The notes beneath the pieces are model-generated. The model did no database searches. It saw only the letters and a list, made by a program, of their open reading frames with translations, and was not told where the DNA came from. A stretch of 64,000 bases of DNA from Sorghum bicolor (taxonomy: Eukaryota > Streptophyta > Magnoliopsida > Poales > Poaceae), in the NCBI RefSeq assembly GCF_000003195.3, contig NC_012871.2, forward strand, positions 45,068,378 to 45,132,377, read 5' to 3'. The position numbers were made by a program, and so were the translations under genes. Below, in pieces: positions 1 to 11,326 of the stretch (position 1 is the stretch's first letter; each line of letters opens with the position of its first letter).

Positions 1-134
1 TTATGCAGTTTGGTCGGAATTGACGAGAGAATTCTTTTGAGCCTAGTTAATTTATGATCGGATAATATTTGTTAAATATAAACGAAAATGCTACGGTGTC
101 GATTTTTCAAAAAAATTTAAAACTAAACAAGGCC
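1..134. mobile_element. MITE fragment (3' end), GGCCTTGTTTAG family
   Basis: The segment ends in AACTAAACAAGGCC followed by TTA (135-137), the terminal inverted repeat of a family that recurs at 10529-10771 and 58748-59096. Internal blocks match those copies (CTTTTGAGCCTAGTTA, a CTACRGTGTCG block). The left end lies outside the window. Non-autonomous; no coding capacity. Confidence 0.7.
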
Positions 135-930
135 TTAATCGTGGTGACTATGTAATACTGTTCACCATCCGTTTTTCCCTCACAGTTTCCTGTTCATCCA
201 CAGTAACCCTTCTTTTACCGTTCGATCCAGCCAGCAGCCATCGGATGCTTGCCACGCTTCCGCCGCGCTGCTTGCCGCTGCAGCACCTCGCGTCATGCCG
301 CAATGAGCTCACGCCAGCACAACAATACGTGAAGTACGGAGTATATTTTTACTACTCACAGATCATGAATTCATCATGTAATTATTTACTAAACAAAATG
401 ATAGGATCAGTACTATAAAAATGTCTCACCGGTGATTGACACAAGCGAATAATTGCTCATATGCTAGATATAATTATTTACTGAACAAAATAATAGAATT
501 AGTAATAAAAATAATCTGAGAGCAACGAGATGCCCCGATGATTAGCAAATGATACTATTAGTAAAAAATAGTCTAACCATAGATCAAATACCCTATTGAT
601 TATCATATGCAAATAATTATCACTGTGCATGGGTCTAGATAAGATTATTTTACGGATTCAAACGATACTATTAATAATAAAAGATACTTGATAATGAGAT
701 GCTTCATTTACTTATCATGGTTACGCACACAAGTTTGATAGTGTGTGTTTCTTTTTATTATCCAAATTTAGTAATAAAAATAATAGTAATAAAACTATCT
801 TCACCGCACACTAGACGCCTCTATGATTACTAGAGTTATTGTTACTCCTCACTGGTCCCAACATAATTATTTATATAACTAAAGGATATTGATAGTAATA
901 AAAACTACCCTGATGCACCGATGATTATGA

Positions 931-1620
931 GGCCAGTCTCAATGGATAGTGTTACTGTACGATTTCATATACCAACGCGTCATCAAAATTGAAATGAAAC
1001 TATCTATAAGGGCACTCTCAATGCTAGAAACTATATGTAGTTTCTATACCTATTAATTTTTATAAACACTATATATAGAAACTATAGTCCCAATGCATAG
1101 TTTCTATAGAATATTTTTTATCCAGTCATATTTATTCTCTCTCCATTCTTAGCCACATATCACTTCATGTCTTGGATTTTGTGTAGACATGGTTTCTAAC
1201 TTAGACCCGGTTTCTATTATTTTTGCTCTCTTTCTTCAATAACTCTCTTGCCACATCAGCAAAATGCTTAGGTGACACTACAATATATCTATATCTATAG
1301 AAACCACGATGGTTTCTGTATTTGGAGTGCCCTAAAACAACCACAACAATGAAGCATTTCACTTTGTTGTTTTCAAGGCTAAGCAAAACATTAACTGCTG
1401 CAAAATGATTGAATCACATGCAAGATGATGAAACGATTTGGCCCTCAGTGGCGATTTCATCCTGTTTCACCGCGTGGGAAACAACGCCCGCGGGATTTTA
1501 CCATGGTGAAACTACTTCCTTTTCTCTCCTCTTCGTTTCATGTAAAAAGTGTAGTTTTACTGACATGGCGCTCTAATAAATGTGCATGACATCCTAGTGA
1601 AACCTCCACTGAAACTGATC
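931..1620. mobile_element. Tourist-like MITE, interrupted by a second MITE
   Basis: The left end GGCCAGTCTCAATGG and right end CCACTGAAACTGATC are imperfect inverted repeats, flanked by TGA on both sides (928-930 and 1621-1623). The terminus is the one seen in the copies at 2271-2476 and 2839-7595. A different MITE (1010-1332) is inserted in it, so this one is older. Confidence 0.65.
1010..1332. mobile_element. Tourist-like MITE (TSD TAA)
   Basis: Termini GGGCACTCTCAA and TTGGAGTGCCC are inverted repeats, flanked by TAA on both sides (1007-1009 and 1333-1335), as expected for PIF/Harbinger-related Tourist elements. 323 bp, AT-rich, with repeated TAGTTTCTATA palindromic stretches and no protein. 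Confidence 0.8.
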
Positions 1621-2270
1621 TGAGAGTTATTTTACTCCTCGCTAGTGTAGATGTAATTATTTATAGAATCAAAGACTTCTAATAGTAATAAATACTACCC
1701 TGACTAGACACTAAATGTCCCTATGACTATAAGATTTAATTTACTGCACATGAGCCTGTTCGGAATTATTTATAGGCACAAATGATTAAAATAGGAATAA
1801 AAAAATCATCATTAGGAGATTGGACACCTAAGGTGAAAAGCAACGCCAAATTTACTGCACACACATGCTTGTCCGAAATTATTTATACAAGCAAACGATA
1901 GTAGCAGTAATAAAAATCAGTATATGGGGATTGGACACTTTGGTAAATAGCAGCACCAAATCATTTATTGGAACAAATGATAACAGTAGTAATAAAAAAA
2001 ATCATCGTTTGAAGATCGGACACCATGGAAAATAGCAGTATGAAATTTACTGTGCATGAGCCTGTTTGTAATTATTTATCGGAGTGAATGATAATATTAA
2101 TAATAAAAAAACATTATCCAGGGGATCAGACACCTGGATAAATAGTAGTGCCAAATTTACTGCAAACGAGTGTATCCAGAATTATTTATCGGAGCAAATA
2201 CCATCATTTAGAGATGGGACACCACGATAAATAGCAGCGTCAAATTTACTGCTTGTAAGCCTATCTATAA

Positions 2271-2476
2271 GGCCAGTCTCAATGCATAGTTTCATGACAC
2301 AGTTACCAAGACTATAAACTAGGTAACCGAGCCACAAGAGTTTCATGGGGATGAAACTCCTCTCTCATATGATGAAACTCCTTCATTTAATGACCCTGCC
2401 AAGTCAGCAATTTTGCTTATGTGACAACCTATTTAATGTGCATGACACTCTCATGAAACATGCATTGAGACTGGCC
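2271..2476. mobile_element. Tourist-like MITE (TSD TAA), intact
   Basis: 206 bp with near-perfect termini GGCCAGTCTCAATGCAT and ATGCATTGAGACTGGCC, flanked by TAA (2268-2270, 2477-2479). It interrupts the 110 bp tandem array. Reference copy for the family that also supplied 931-1620 and 2839-7595. Confidence 0.85.
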
Positions 2477-4779
2477 TAATTATTTATCGGAGCAAATGAT
2501 AATAGCAGTAATAAAAGAACGTAATTCGAAGAAGTTACACTCTGGTAAATAGCAACACCAAATTTATTGTGTATGAGTCTATCCAAAATTATTTATCAGA
2601 GTAAATGATAATAGTAGTAATAAAAAAATCATTCCAAGATCGGATACTACAACAAATAGCAGCGCCAAATTATCTCTGCACGAACGTGTCCAGAATTAGT
2701 TATGGAAACTAATTTTACCAAGCATTGACCTCATCAAAATTATTTATCCAAGCAAATAATAATAATACTAATACACCTTTTTTATTGAATTATTGTCCAC
2801 ATTCATTTCAGATTTGGAGCGGTTTTGAACGCTCTTTAGGTCAGTCTTAATGGAGAGTTTCATGATGTTGTTTTCAAGACTGTTATGTCATGTAAAATGA
2901 AATAAAACTTAGATGAAACATCCACTTTCAGTAGAGAGTTTCATTTTATAGTTTTACTAGGTAGCATGTCCGTGCGTTGCTACGGGATAGTAAACAGTAT
3001 GTACTAGATCACACAATAAGATAATATTTTTGTAACATTAATGTATACTACAAGAGTTTATAAAATTAACACAGTTATAGAGAGCACAACGTCGCAGGCT
3101 CACAAACTCTACTTTATAGACCTTTCCATGATGCAACTAAGATAATATTGATGTCGTGGGCGGTACATAGTGAGTATATCATACTTTATTTTAAGGTTTT
3201 GTTAGAGATTTTTAAGTTTTACAAAACTTTTAAGATACATAGTATTATTCATGTGAAATTATTTATATATATTTGAACTTATATACATGAAAATATTGAG
3301 CAGTGGCAGAGGTAGATATGTGGTGAGCCTTGGCGGCCGCCTTACCAAAAAAACAAATAATATAGAGTATTTGATACGTACATGAAATGGACATATACTT
3401 ATACACTCGTACGGCGGAGGGATAGAAAGCTAGATACGCCTGAATGTGTGACGGACTCCGTTCCACTTGATGGGCCTCATCAGTGTCCTCGATTACCACC
3501 AGACACGAAGGGAAAGGGAAGCTAGCCTAGGCCTCCTCTCCGTATTCTGATCTGATTGATCAATGTAGTGTCACGGTGGTTCCTGGACCGTGGACGGCGG
3601 ACCGTGGCGTCAGCACGAGAAGCCGAGAACTCAACACGTGGCCGACAGACGCCGGCGCGAGTCCGCACCTCCGCTCCACCTAGCGCCGTCAAGTCTGGAA
3701 CTGCTTCAACTGCATGACGGCACCAAAGAAGAGCAGATAGTGATGAAAGGATTTTTTAATTCAGAAATTAGAATTCTAAACAGTCTATCTTTGAGTATTA
3801 TTTAATTTGACAACATTGTTTGCCTTTTTTGTCTTGCAGCTATTTGATCATGGTTGTCAGCAACTGACCAAAGACGACGGACGATATGTCATTGGTAGCA
3901 TCATCTAATCGAACACAGTAAGTGTAATTCCACCAAGAGTCCGTGAAAATGCATGGCAAGTAATATAACAGATGCCAATTGAAAATACCTAGGAACAACA
4001 ACAAATATGGAGATAGTGAGATCTCATTTGTGCAAAAAAATTTGAATTAATATGAGTTCGTAAAATAATATTACCTCGTTTATGGCGTTAGGACCTCCTT
4101 ATATACAATATTTTTCATGAAAGTTTCATCCGTTGTTGGGGTCTTCTTATCCTTATATTTTTTATTTAACACATTCTTATAGTTTTTTTCTATGGTATTC
4201 TTTTTAGCATTTTTCTTCTCCATCTTTTTGGCCTCCTTATCTTGTGCCATTGCATCAAGTGGTAGGACAAGGATCTTAATATTCATATAGAAACAAACTA
4301 ATTTTGCCTGCAAGCTTGCATTAGTAGCATTCAGGCTCAATACTTGCAGGTGCTGTCCTAAAATAACATTGAAAGCAACTTGACTGTCCTAATTATGCTG
4401 AAAACAATATGAATACTATACACAATTTGTACACCTTAAAGCACATTGATTAACATGAATAACCTAGGAAGCATCATATGCTGAAAATAACATGAATAGC
4501 AACTTGACTGTCTAAAATACAAGCCATCATGTTGTTTACTTCAATAAGAAAATTCAGGTTCAGATCAATAAGAAGTTATAGGTGCTGTCACAACATTTTC
4601 TATCTAACATCCAGAAGCGTATGATTCACACATAAAACAGGAGCAGTTATCTAGAAGTAACAAATCACTACCAATTTAAAATTGTTGCATCCTCTCCGAC
4701 ATGAGAACCAAGTAACAAAGCAGATATTTTCTGAACAAATATACAGAGAGATAGGGAAGGAGAGGGGAGCAAGAGAAGG

Positions 4780-4885
4780 ACATGGACCAGTTCCAGAGGC
4801 CGGTGTAGGAGTCGCTAGCGTCGCGTACAGCTTGGCGAGGTCATCCAGCGACGGTTCCTTAGCCTACATGAATAGATCAACATAG
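4780..4885 (-). pseudogene. Possible captured exon fragment in Helitron
   Basis: On the minus strand a splice-acceptor-like TTCATGTAG is followed by an open stretch encoding KEPSLDDLAKLYATLATPTP, which is GC-richer than its surroundings. Helitrons commonly carry such exon pieces. I do not recognise the parent gene. No start codon, no flanking exons in phase; treated as a fragment. Confidence 0.35.
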
Positions 4886-6856
4886 GCCATGACAAATTAG
4901 CTCGGATCTCAGACAAATTAAAAGAAAAGACAACCTATTGTAGCTTAAAAGATTACTATGAGACCACACACTCAACCTGAATTAAACTTGTAAAAGAGAC
5001 ACTATATTGAAGTTCAAGCATCTCTTCTTATATTCTATCAATCTTTACGCTAAGGATATGAAAAGGTTCATATGTGCACATCAAATAGACAATATGTTAA
5101 CATATTCTCGTAGGCTCCCAAAATAAAAAAATAATAGTTAAGCTCTTAAAAGGGGTTCCCATTCAGTTCTTAATCTCATATTAATTACCTTGTGTTTCTC
5201 ATCCTACAGTTTCTTCTAAAAACATGTGCAAAATATGCAAAACCCTCGATAGACAAGGATACGACTACCCCATATTCAGTTAAGCGGTATGAGATCGGCA
5301 TGAATTTGAAGGACTTGCAACTGTTAAATCTATAGGAATTTGAGCTGAAGCAAAAATAATCTGAATTCTATATAGAAGCTAACTGATAAATAAAGGAACA
5401 CATGTATCTTTCATCTATTCATGAATAAAGCTAATTTATCATGATAGAACTTGGGATGCATCAAGGTTAACGCAACATACTGTCTCCCAATAAATAGTAC
5501 ATAAACAATTGAAGCGAGTAAAAAACATTTTACTCAGAAATCTAGAGTTATGGACACATAGAAATTGTGAAGCAACAATGACGCAGCCTCTGGATAGAAG
5601 AACAATCCTTGGAAACAAGACATGTCTACCACACACGAAGAATTTCCTCAATTTATTCAGTAAAAATATTTTAGGAATGAGAACCAAGTATCATTCAGTT
5701 TATCTCTAGTTATAGCATGACAGGCATATAATATTTTTGGCAAAGCACATCACTAACAGAATCACTCCACCAGCAGATTAGTGCAACAGCTATCCAGTTT
5801 TCCATTGATTATAGCTGAAATTGGACTGCAATCACCAAAAATAGAACTGCTAGTTTCTAAACTGAACTGCAATCAAACTAAGCACAATGCACACTATATC
5901 AGTTTAGAAACAATCTAAATCTGCCATGAGCTGGCAGTAGTAGCATTCAGGTACACTGCACACTTTCAGTTTAGAAACAAACTAACAATATTTGCAGGTG
6001 CAGGCACTCTCTCCCTCGGCAGGAACCAATTAGGAATAGTTAACAAGGACTAACTAATCACTATCAAAGTAAAACTGATGCATCCAAATAACAAAGTAGA
6101 GATTTTCTGAAAAAAATATGCAGAGACAGGGAAGGAGAGGGGAGCAAGGGAAGACCAGTTTCAGCTGGAGACTCTTGCTGCTGATGAGACGCCAGTAGCT
6201 TCTCTTTTGTTGCTTCACCTACTGAGTTCTTATCTATGATATTTCATCTCATTACCTTGCCTTTGCCTGTTTGCCCACCCATAGTTGTTGAGATGGATTG
6301 AGAAGACAACAATCGCATAGGAGCAGTTGAACAGAAACTCAAAGTGCAAACTCTAACAAACAAAACACCACAACTTCATGTTCTTCAAACTTTTAGCAGG
6401 GCAGCACACATCCCCAACTCCTGATATGAAAATCAATTCACCGTGTTAGCAACAGAGTGACAAAAGATTAAAAGGCTTTGGAAGAAAAGCTGATTGCAGA
6501 GCATGCAATCCAACAAAAATAAAAGAAATGAACAAGAAAACACTAATCCACCATGAGCAAGACATCAGAAAACGAGATCAAAATAAAGAGATGCCTTTCC
6601 AAGATCTGTGGCCAAGATATCACATCGCAGGCTCCTAAGCTGTCAAAATTATTTTTTTCTTATTTGATAACAACCACAACTGATGAAAGATTAGGGGTAA
6701 ATGAATAGGCATGAATCTGCAGTCCTTGGGGACGAACACTACAAGATCGTGCACTGGTTCACCAGATCGTGCGCTGGTTCACCACGAGCGGGTTGCGGCG
6801 TTGGTTCACTAGATCGTAGTAGTATTTTACACAAAGCACTGAGACAGTTGTTATTG

Positions 6857-7165
6857 ACGGATCCAAGAAGTTAGGGGAGGGGGAAAATAGAAGGGGGAGT
6901 CGACGGATCCAAGAAGTTAGGGGAGGGGGAAAATGGAAGGGGGAGTCGTGCGCTTGCCATACCACGGTTGCCACCGGCGGCCTCGGACGCTCGTGGCGTT
7001 GGTCCCGACTGCGCTCTCGTCCAGGGAGGTGGTGGTGGTCCTGACAGCGATCTCGTCCAGGGATGTGGCGGCGGTCACAACGTGCTCGTGGCGGCGGTTG
7101 CGACGGCGCTCGTGGTGGCGGTTGCGACGACGCTCATGGCGGTGGTTGCGACGGCGCTCGATAGC
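6857..7165. repeat. Short tandem duplications inside the Helitron
   Basis: Two adjacent copies of an about 45 bp unit (ACGGATCCAAGAAGTTAGGG...GGGGGAGTCG) lie at 6857-6948 and differ at one base. A second GC-rich array at about 7085-7160 has three copies of a roughly 27 bp unit containing GGTTGCGACGGCGCTCG. The reading frames across it are low-complexity Arg/Ala/Val and are not taken as a gene. Confidence 0.7.
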
Positions 7166-7749
7166 TCGCGGCCGCGGCCGAGATTGGACGTCCAGGGAGG
7201 GGATCGGGCCATGGGATTGCGGGGAATCACGGGGATGAGGGCGCGCCTCTTGCGAATCTGAGGGGAGAATGCTTTTGTTGCGGATCGTAGGAGGACGGGG
7301 CACGGTAGAGAAGGGGTAGCAGATCGCAATCATCGATGTTTCCAAAAACGGGGACGCGGACGCATGGGAGAGGCAGACGGACGAAGGCAAAACCGCACCA
7401 AAAGTTGTCTATTTTTTAGTCTTTTTAGTTGTATAGGAGATAGACATTTCATTTCAAGACTCATAAGGCCAAGAGAGTTTCATCTAGATAAAACTTATTT
7501 TTCTCTCCTCTTAAATACACTATCATATCATAAAAAAAATCTATGTAACAACCTATTTAATATGAATAAAACATAAAACTTCCATTAAGACTGGCATCGT
7601 GGCGCGTGTGGACAGGGGTTTGTGCCTCATTACCTGCATGCATGCATGCAACAGCTCCGACAGTTAAAACACCTCACTTTTAAATGCCTCGGGTTCATTT
7701 GATTTACTCGCCACAGATGCTAATGAATACGGTGGTGGGCTATGAATAT

Positions 7750-7955
7750 TAGGGTGTAGAATATTATTCTATACCAATCTGTTATACTGAACAAAATTCA
7801 GTATTATTCAGTATTCGCGTTTCAGTATTGTTCAGTATTTCATGGTCCTAGGTGTAGTACTGGATAATACTGAACATTGTTCAGTACTGCTCAGTATTTT
7901 TTCTGCTCAGTTTTGACTTGCGGTGTAGAATAATATTCTACATCTAGGGTGTATA
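7750..7955. repeat. Palindromic repeat / MITE-like segment
   Basis: Both ends carry a palindrome: TGTAGAATATTATTCTATA on the left and TGTAGAATAATATTCTACA on the right, each next to AGGGTGT. Between them TTCAGTATT/AATACTGAAC is repeated many times in both orientations. No coding potential; it lies upstream of the kinase gene. Confidence 0.5.
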
Positions 7956-7964
7956 ATAGCGCTA

Positions 7965-7966
<2 letters not shown>

Positions 7967-8040
<74 letters not shown>
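7967..8040. repeat. (AT)37 microsatellite
   Basis: A pure AT dinucleotide run of 74 bp between CTACC and GGTATCC. It produces long Ile-Tyr ORFs on both strands that are not genes. It ends about 435 bp upstream of the kinase start codon. Confidence 0.97.
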
Positions 8041-8042
<2 letters not shown>

Positions 8043-8475
8043 TATCCGATTCAAATTTCCAACCTATAGTCCTACGCAGAAAAAAAAAAGAGAAGACTCG
8101 GAGTCTCGGACACTCTCGGTCTCGGGTGTGCTTGAAGTCGGTGGTAATAGTCATTCAAATTTCAAACGCGGACGCGGGTAGGCTGTTTCTGTTTTGGTTG
8201 TGATGAGCTGTCCGTGGCTCCGCGTCAGCGTCGAACACACGGCACCCACAACCACAAACAAAACAGCAAAGAGTGCGGAAGGGCGGAGCCCTCGGATCCG
8301 CGTGACGCCCACGCCAACTAAAATCTGCACCGTCCACGCATCCATCCCTCTAAACAGATCTGCCCGACGCCGCCAGGCGCCCGCCCGCAGAGCAGCTCTT
8401 GCAAAATTTCACCTTCCCTCTCCCTTTCTCTGGTTCTCTCCTCTCGGCGCGCGCGCAACAAGAAGCGGAAAGCTC

Positions 8476-9470
8476 ATGGCGGCGGCGATCGCCACCAGGA
8501 AGCGCCCGGCGCTCGACGACGGTCCCTGCCTCCCGGCGGCCAAGAAGCGTTCGCGGTACGTCTTCGGCTCCATCTACGACTACAAGAAGCTCGGAGTGCT
8601 CGGGGAGGGCACGTACGGCAAGGTGGTGCGGGCGTGCCACCGGCCCACGGGCGAGATGGTTGCCGTCAAGTGGGTCCGCGCCACCCGTGGCGGCGGCGGC
8701 GAAGGCACCCGCGCGGCCCTCCGCGAGGCAGGCTGCCTGGCCGCCTGCCGTGGCGCCCCCTCGGTGGTGCAGATCCGCGACGTGGCCGCCGACGAGGCCT
8801 CCGGGGACCTCTTCATCGTCACGGAGCTCGTCGACGGCCCGACCCTCCGCGGCCGGCTCAACCGCACGGGCCGTTTCCCGGAGGCCACGGCGCGCGCTGC
8901 CATGCGCCAGCTCCTGCACGGCGTCGCGTGGGTCACCGCGCGGGGGCGCTCCACCGCGACGTCAAGCCGGAGAACGTGCTCGTCGGCCCCGGTGGCGCGC
9001 TCAAGATCTGCGACTTCGGGTCGGCCACGCCTGTGCGCCCGCCGTACGACCCCGAGGACCGCGTGGGCACCTTGTGGTACCTCGCGCCGGAGATGCTCAA
9101 GGGCAGCCGCTGCTACGGCCCGCCGGTCGATATGTGGGCTCTCGGCTGCGTCATGCTAGAGCTGCTCACCGGGGAGCCCATGTTCCTTGGCGTCGAAACA
9201 AAGGACGACCTGCTCGTGGAGGTGTCCCAGCTGCGGCACAAGATGGACTCGGACGGGATGGCGGCGTTCAAGGGCCTGCCACCGGACCTGTCCAAGGCTG
9301 CCGGCGAGCTCTTGTGTGGGTTGCTTTGCTTCGACGAGGGCAAGAGGCTCACTGCAGCACAAGCGCTCAACCACCGCTGGTTCTCGGAGTCGGAGGAGGC
9401 AGAATCCATGGGACTCCTGACTGAGGATGCCTCAGAGGAAGCAGAGTCGCTGGGTCCAGAGGATACCTGA
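8476..9470 (+). pseudogene. CDK-like serine/threonine kinase, intronless, one-base frameshift
   Basis: A GC-rich single-exon kinase resembling the grass proteins annotated as putative cyclin-dependent kinase F. Frame 1 from ATG 8476 gives a bipartite-NLS-like N-terminus (KRPALDDGPCLPAAKKRSR, residues 9-27), the glycine loop GEGTYGKVV (43-51) and catalytic Lys65 in VAVKW. After Trp152 the frame changes: HRDVKPEN, DFG, VGTLWYLAPEML and DMWALGCVMLELL lie in frame 3, ending with TGA at 9470. Only two bases (8932-8933) separate the last good codon of one frame from the first good codon of the other, so a one-base loss fits best. Every catalytic motif is kept, so a recent mutation or an assembly error are both possible. 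The tail after residue 310 is acidic (repeated EEAES). Confidence 0.85.
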
Positions 9471-10528
9471 TCTGAATTCTGATCAAGAGCAGACAAACGG
9501 AGAGCAGTGTTATTTAGGACAAAATGACTACTTTAATCTTATGCTATATTATTATTCATTCATGTGTAGCTTCATTGCTAATGTACAGTAGTAGCAAATT
9601 GCAATGCGTTGCTGTCTTATGTAATTATTATTAGTTGCTGGAGACAATCCATTGTTGATCATCATCTGATCAAATTGAAACAATTTAACATGGATCTTGT
9701 TGCCATTAATTAAGCTATAATATGTGATGATTATGTATTCCCTGCTTCATTTTTCTGCAATTCTGCAACCGTTGAAATTCGACATCACAAAACTGCTCAG
9801 GTTCTGTTTGATGCAACTACATTGGAGAATTGGACATTGCATGCCATGTCCGGCTGACATTTTCGTGATTAACTGAGCTAGTTTGTATAAAGCATGTCGT
9901 TCCCTTTTAGTTCTCAGGAACCTCTTTTCAAGACAAGAATGGACTCTGGTTTCATGGCAATTCAAAACATAATCAAGATTCTCCTCAGAATCTTCCTTTT
10001 TAGACAAGAATGGACTTTGGTTTCATGACAATTCTTGGCAAATGCTTGCTTTATCACAATTTGGTGTAGTAGACCACATTTGGCAACCGTTGATTGTGGC
10101 AACTATTGGCAAGATTCACTTATTAGAAGTTTAGAACTCTAACATTATCATAAGTACGGAAGACTCAAGCTCCATGATCTAGATATATCACAAATCCCAC
10201 TCTTGATTATGTAGTATATATGTAGAATCACATGCCAAATTGTTTACACCACCATCTAGAAGCTTTAAATGGTCAGAATTAGTTGAGTTGCCATTCCTTG
10301 GATTATCCCCCAAATGGAAGGTATTAAATCTACAGAGACCAACTGTACATTACAATCAACTAGCAGCAATATTTTTTTTTTTACACAAGGTTTCTCATGG
10401 AGTTATTGCATATTCCAGCGATGTTTGTTACTTCGCCTGATGCTGGTTACCAGCACGGCAGCACCTGATACATTCCTTCTCGCACGGTTCTGCTAACCTG
10501 CTCACACAGAAAGAAAGGGGATTGTCAA
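9471..10528. other. Kinase 3' flank, no gene seen
   Basis: AT-rich sequence with no convincing ORF, RNA gene or terminal repeats. The first few hundred bases probably contain the kinase 3' UTR. TAGACAAGAATGGACT occurs twice about 70 bp apart (near 9940 and 10002), a small local duplication. Confidence 0.5.
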
Positions 10529-10771
10529 GGCCTTGTTTACTTCCACCAAAATACCCAAAATTTTTCAAGATTCTCCGTCACATCGAATCTTTAGACGCAT
10601 GCATGGAGTATTAAATATAGACGAAAATAAAAACTAATTGCACAGTTTGATCGAAATGTACGAGACGAATCTTTTGAGCCTAGTTATTCCATGGTTGGAC
10701 AATAATTATCACAAACAAACGAAAGTGCTACAGTGTCGCGGAATTTGTCTCTTCACCAACTAAACACGGCC
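10529..10771. mobile_element. MITE, GGCCTTGTTTA family, complete
   Basis: Begins GGCCTTGTTTACTTCC and ends AACTAAACACGGCC, imperfect inverted repeats, flanked by CAA on both sides. The body has the blocks CATGGAGTATTAAATATAGA, CTTTTGAGCCTAGTTA and CTACAGTGTCG shared with copies near 1-134, 58748-59096 and 61405-61567. 243 bp, non-coding. Confidence 0.8.
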
Positions 10772-11184
10772 CAAATAACAATTTGCGTCAGTGCTGTCAA
10801 GTAATACTCAGTACAGAAAGGATATTTGTAATCATTTCAAGACGCAACTGCAATTGCATGTATTTTCTTCTCAATTTTAGCAGGAGATGTTGAGATAAAA
10901 TTGGCATATCCTGGGACCCTAATTGTCATAGTCTAGCTGCCGTGTGGGCCCAAGCCAGGCTGTCAGGTGGAGTTTCAGCTACAAAAGGGAACCGAGAAGA
11001 CAACCAGAAGATAGAATCCCAACCCCTAGCTACTGTTCTTCTTCCTCAAGTCTCTCTCTCTCTCTCTCTCTGTACCGGGTTTCCCCTTCTATCGATCTTC
11101 TCCAACCCTATAGTGCTTCTCTGCTCCGATTCCCGTTGCTTGCTGAACTCCAGACCTTCCTCTCCCTGAGGTCTTGCACCCTTA
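10772..11184. other. Unassigned; pyrimidine-rich leader-like stretch
   Basis: Contains a (CT)n run at about 11049-11072 within a pyrimidine-rich stretch (11025-11160) that looks like a plant 5' UTR on the plus strand. No downstream coding exon can be attached before the MITE at 11185. Weak evidence for a truncated or non-coding transcript start. Confidence 0.3.
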
Positions 11185-11323
11185 GGCCTTGTTCGGATGT
11201 AGTCGGATTCGTATCAATCCACATGTGTTGGGGTGGATTGGAGCGGAACTTGAACTAAATTCCACCGCAATCCACTCCAACACATGTAGATTGAGGTGAA
11301 TCCGACAACATCCAAACAAGGCC
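11185..11323. mobile_element. Tourist-like MITE (TSD TTA), 139 bp
   Basis: Termini GGCCTTGTTCGGATGT and ACATCCAAACAAGGCC form a near-perfect inverted repeat, flanked by TTA (11182-11184, 11324-11326). The interior is also largely self-complementary (CACATGTGTTGG with CCAACACATGTAG), so the whole element can fold as one hairpin. Confidence 0.9.
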
Positions 11324-11326
11324 TTA

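Larger units (their letters stand above)
360..2800. repeat. Degenerate tandem array, unit about 110 bp
   Basis: A block AATTATTTATCGGAGCAAATGA, then AGTAATAAAAA, then a GATCGGACACC-like block, then AAATAGCAGCGCCAAATTTACTGCA recurs head to tail. Starts of the AATTATTTA block lie near 376, 468, 865, 1655, 1764, 1876, 1964, 2069, 2180, 2476, 2586 and 2736, so spacing in the best part is 105-112 bp. Copies before 930 are more decayed. Tourist MITEs (931-1620 and 2271-2476) interrupt the array. No ORF of note; a minisatellite/satellite-like repeat or the inside of an old non-coding transposon. Confidence 0.75.
2957..7440 (-). mobile_element. Non-autonomous Helitron with captured sequence
   Basis: Read on the minus strand the element begins TCTCCTATACAACTA (at 7440) and ends with a hairpin (CCGT...ACGG, near 2968-2990) followed about 10 bp later by CTAG at 2960-2957. 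It sits precisely between A (2956) and T (7441), the Helitron target rule, and the flanks are the two halves of one MITE. There is no Rep/helicase coding sequence, so it is non-autonomous. Inside are a GC-rich minus-strand block (6757-7390), an internal duplication (about 4540-4800 and 5990-6165) and a possible captured exon (4780-4885). Length 4484 bp. Confidence 0.75.
2839..7595. mobile_element. Tourist-like MITE split by a Helitron
   Basis: The left part (2839-2956) starts GGTCAGTCTTAATGG after TTA; the right part (7441-7595) ends TCCATTAAGACTGGC, its inverted partner. The right part also keeps family internal blocks (AAGAGAGTTTCATCTAGAT, TAACAACCTATTTAATATG) aligned to 2271-2476. The intervening 2957-7440 is a Helitron. 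The left part may hold a partly duplicated end, and the outer target duplication is no longer clear. Confidence 0.7.

Noticed and set aside
6917..7390. 157-aa minus-strand ORF and overlapping plus-strand ORFs
   Set aside because: Low-complexity Arg/His/Thr and Val/Ala coding from a GC-rich tandem repeat; open on both strands at once, and inside the Helitron.
7891..8203. Ile-Tyr repeat ORFs on both strands
   Set aside because: Produced by the (AT)37 microsatellite.
8350..9424. Long ORFs antisense to and in other frames of the kinase
   Set aside because: Shadow frames of a GC-rich coding region; no domain, and the kinase motifs decide the strand.
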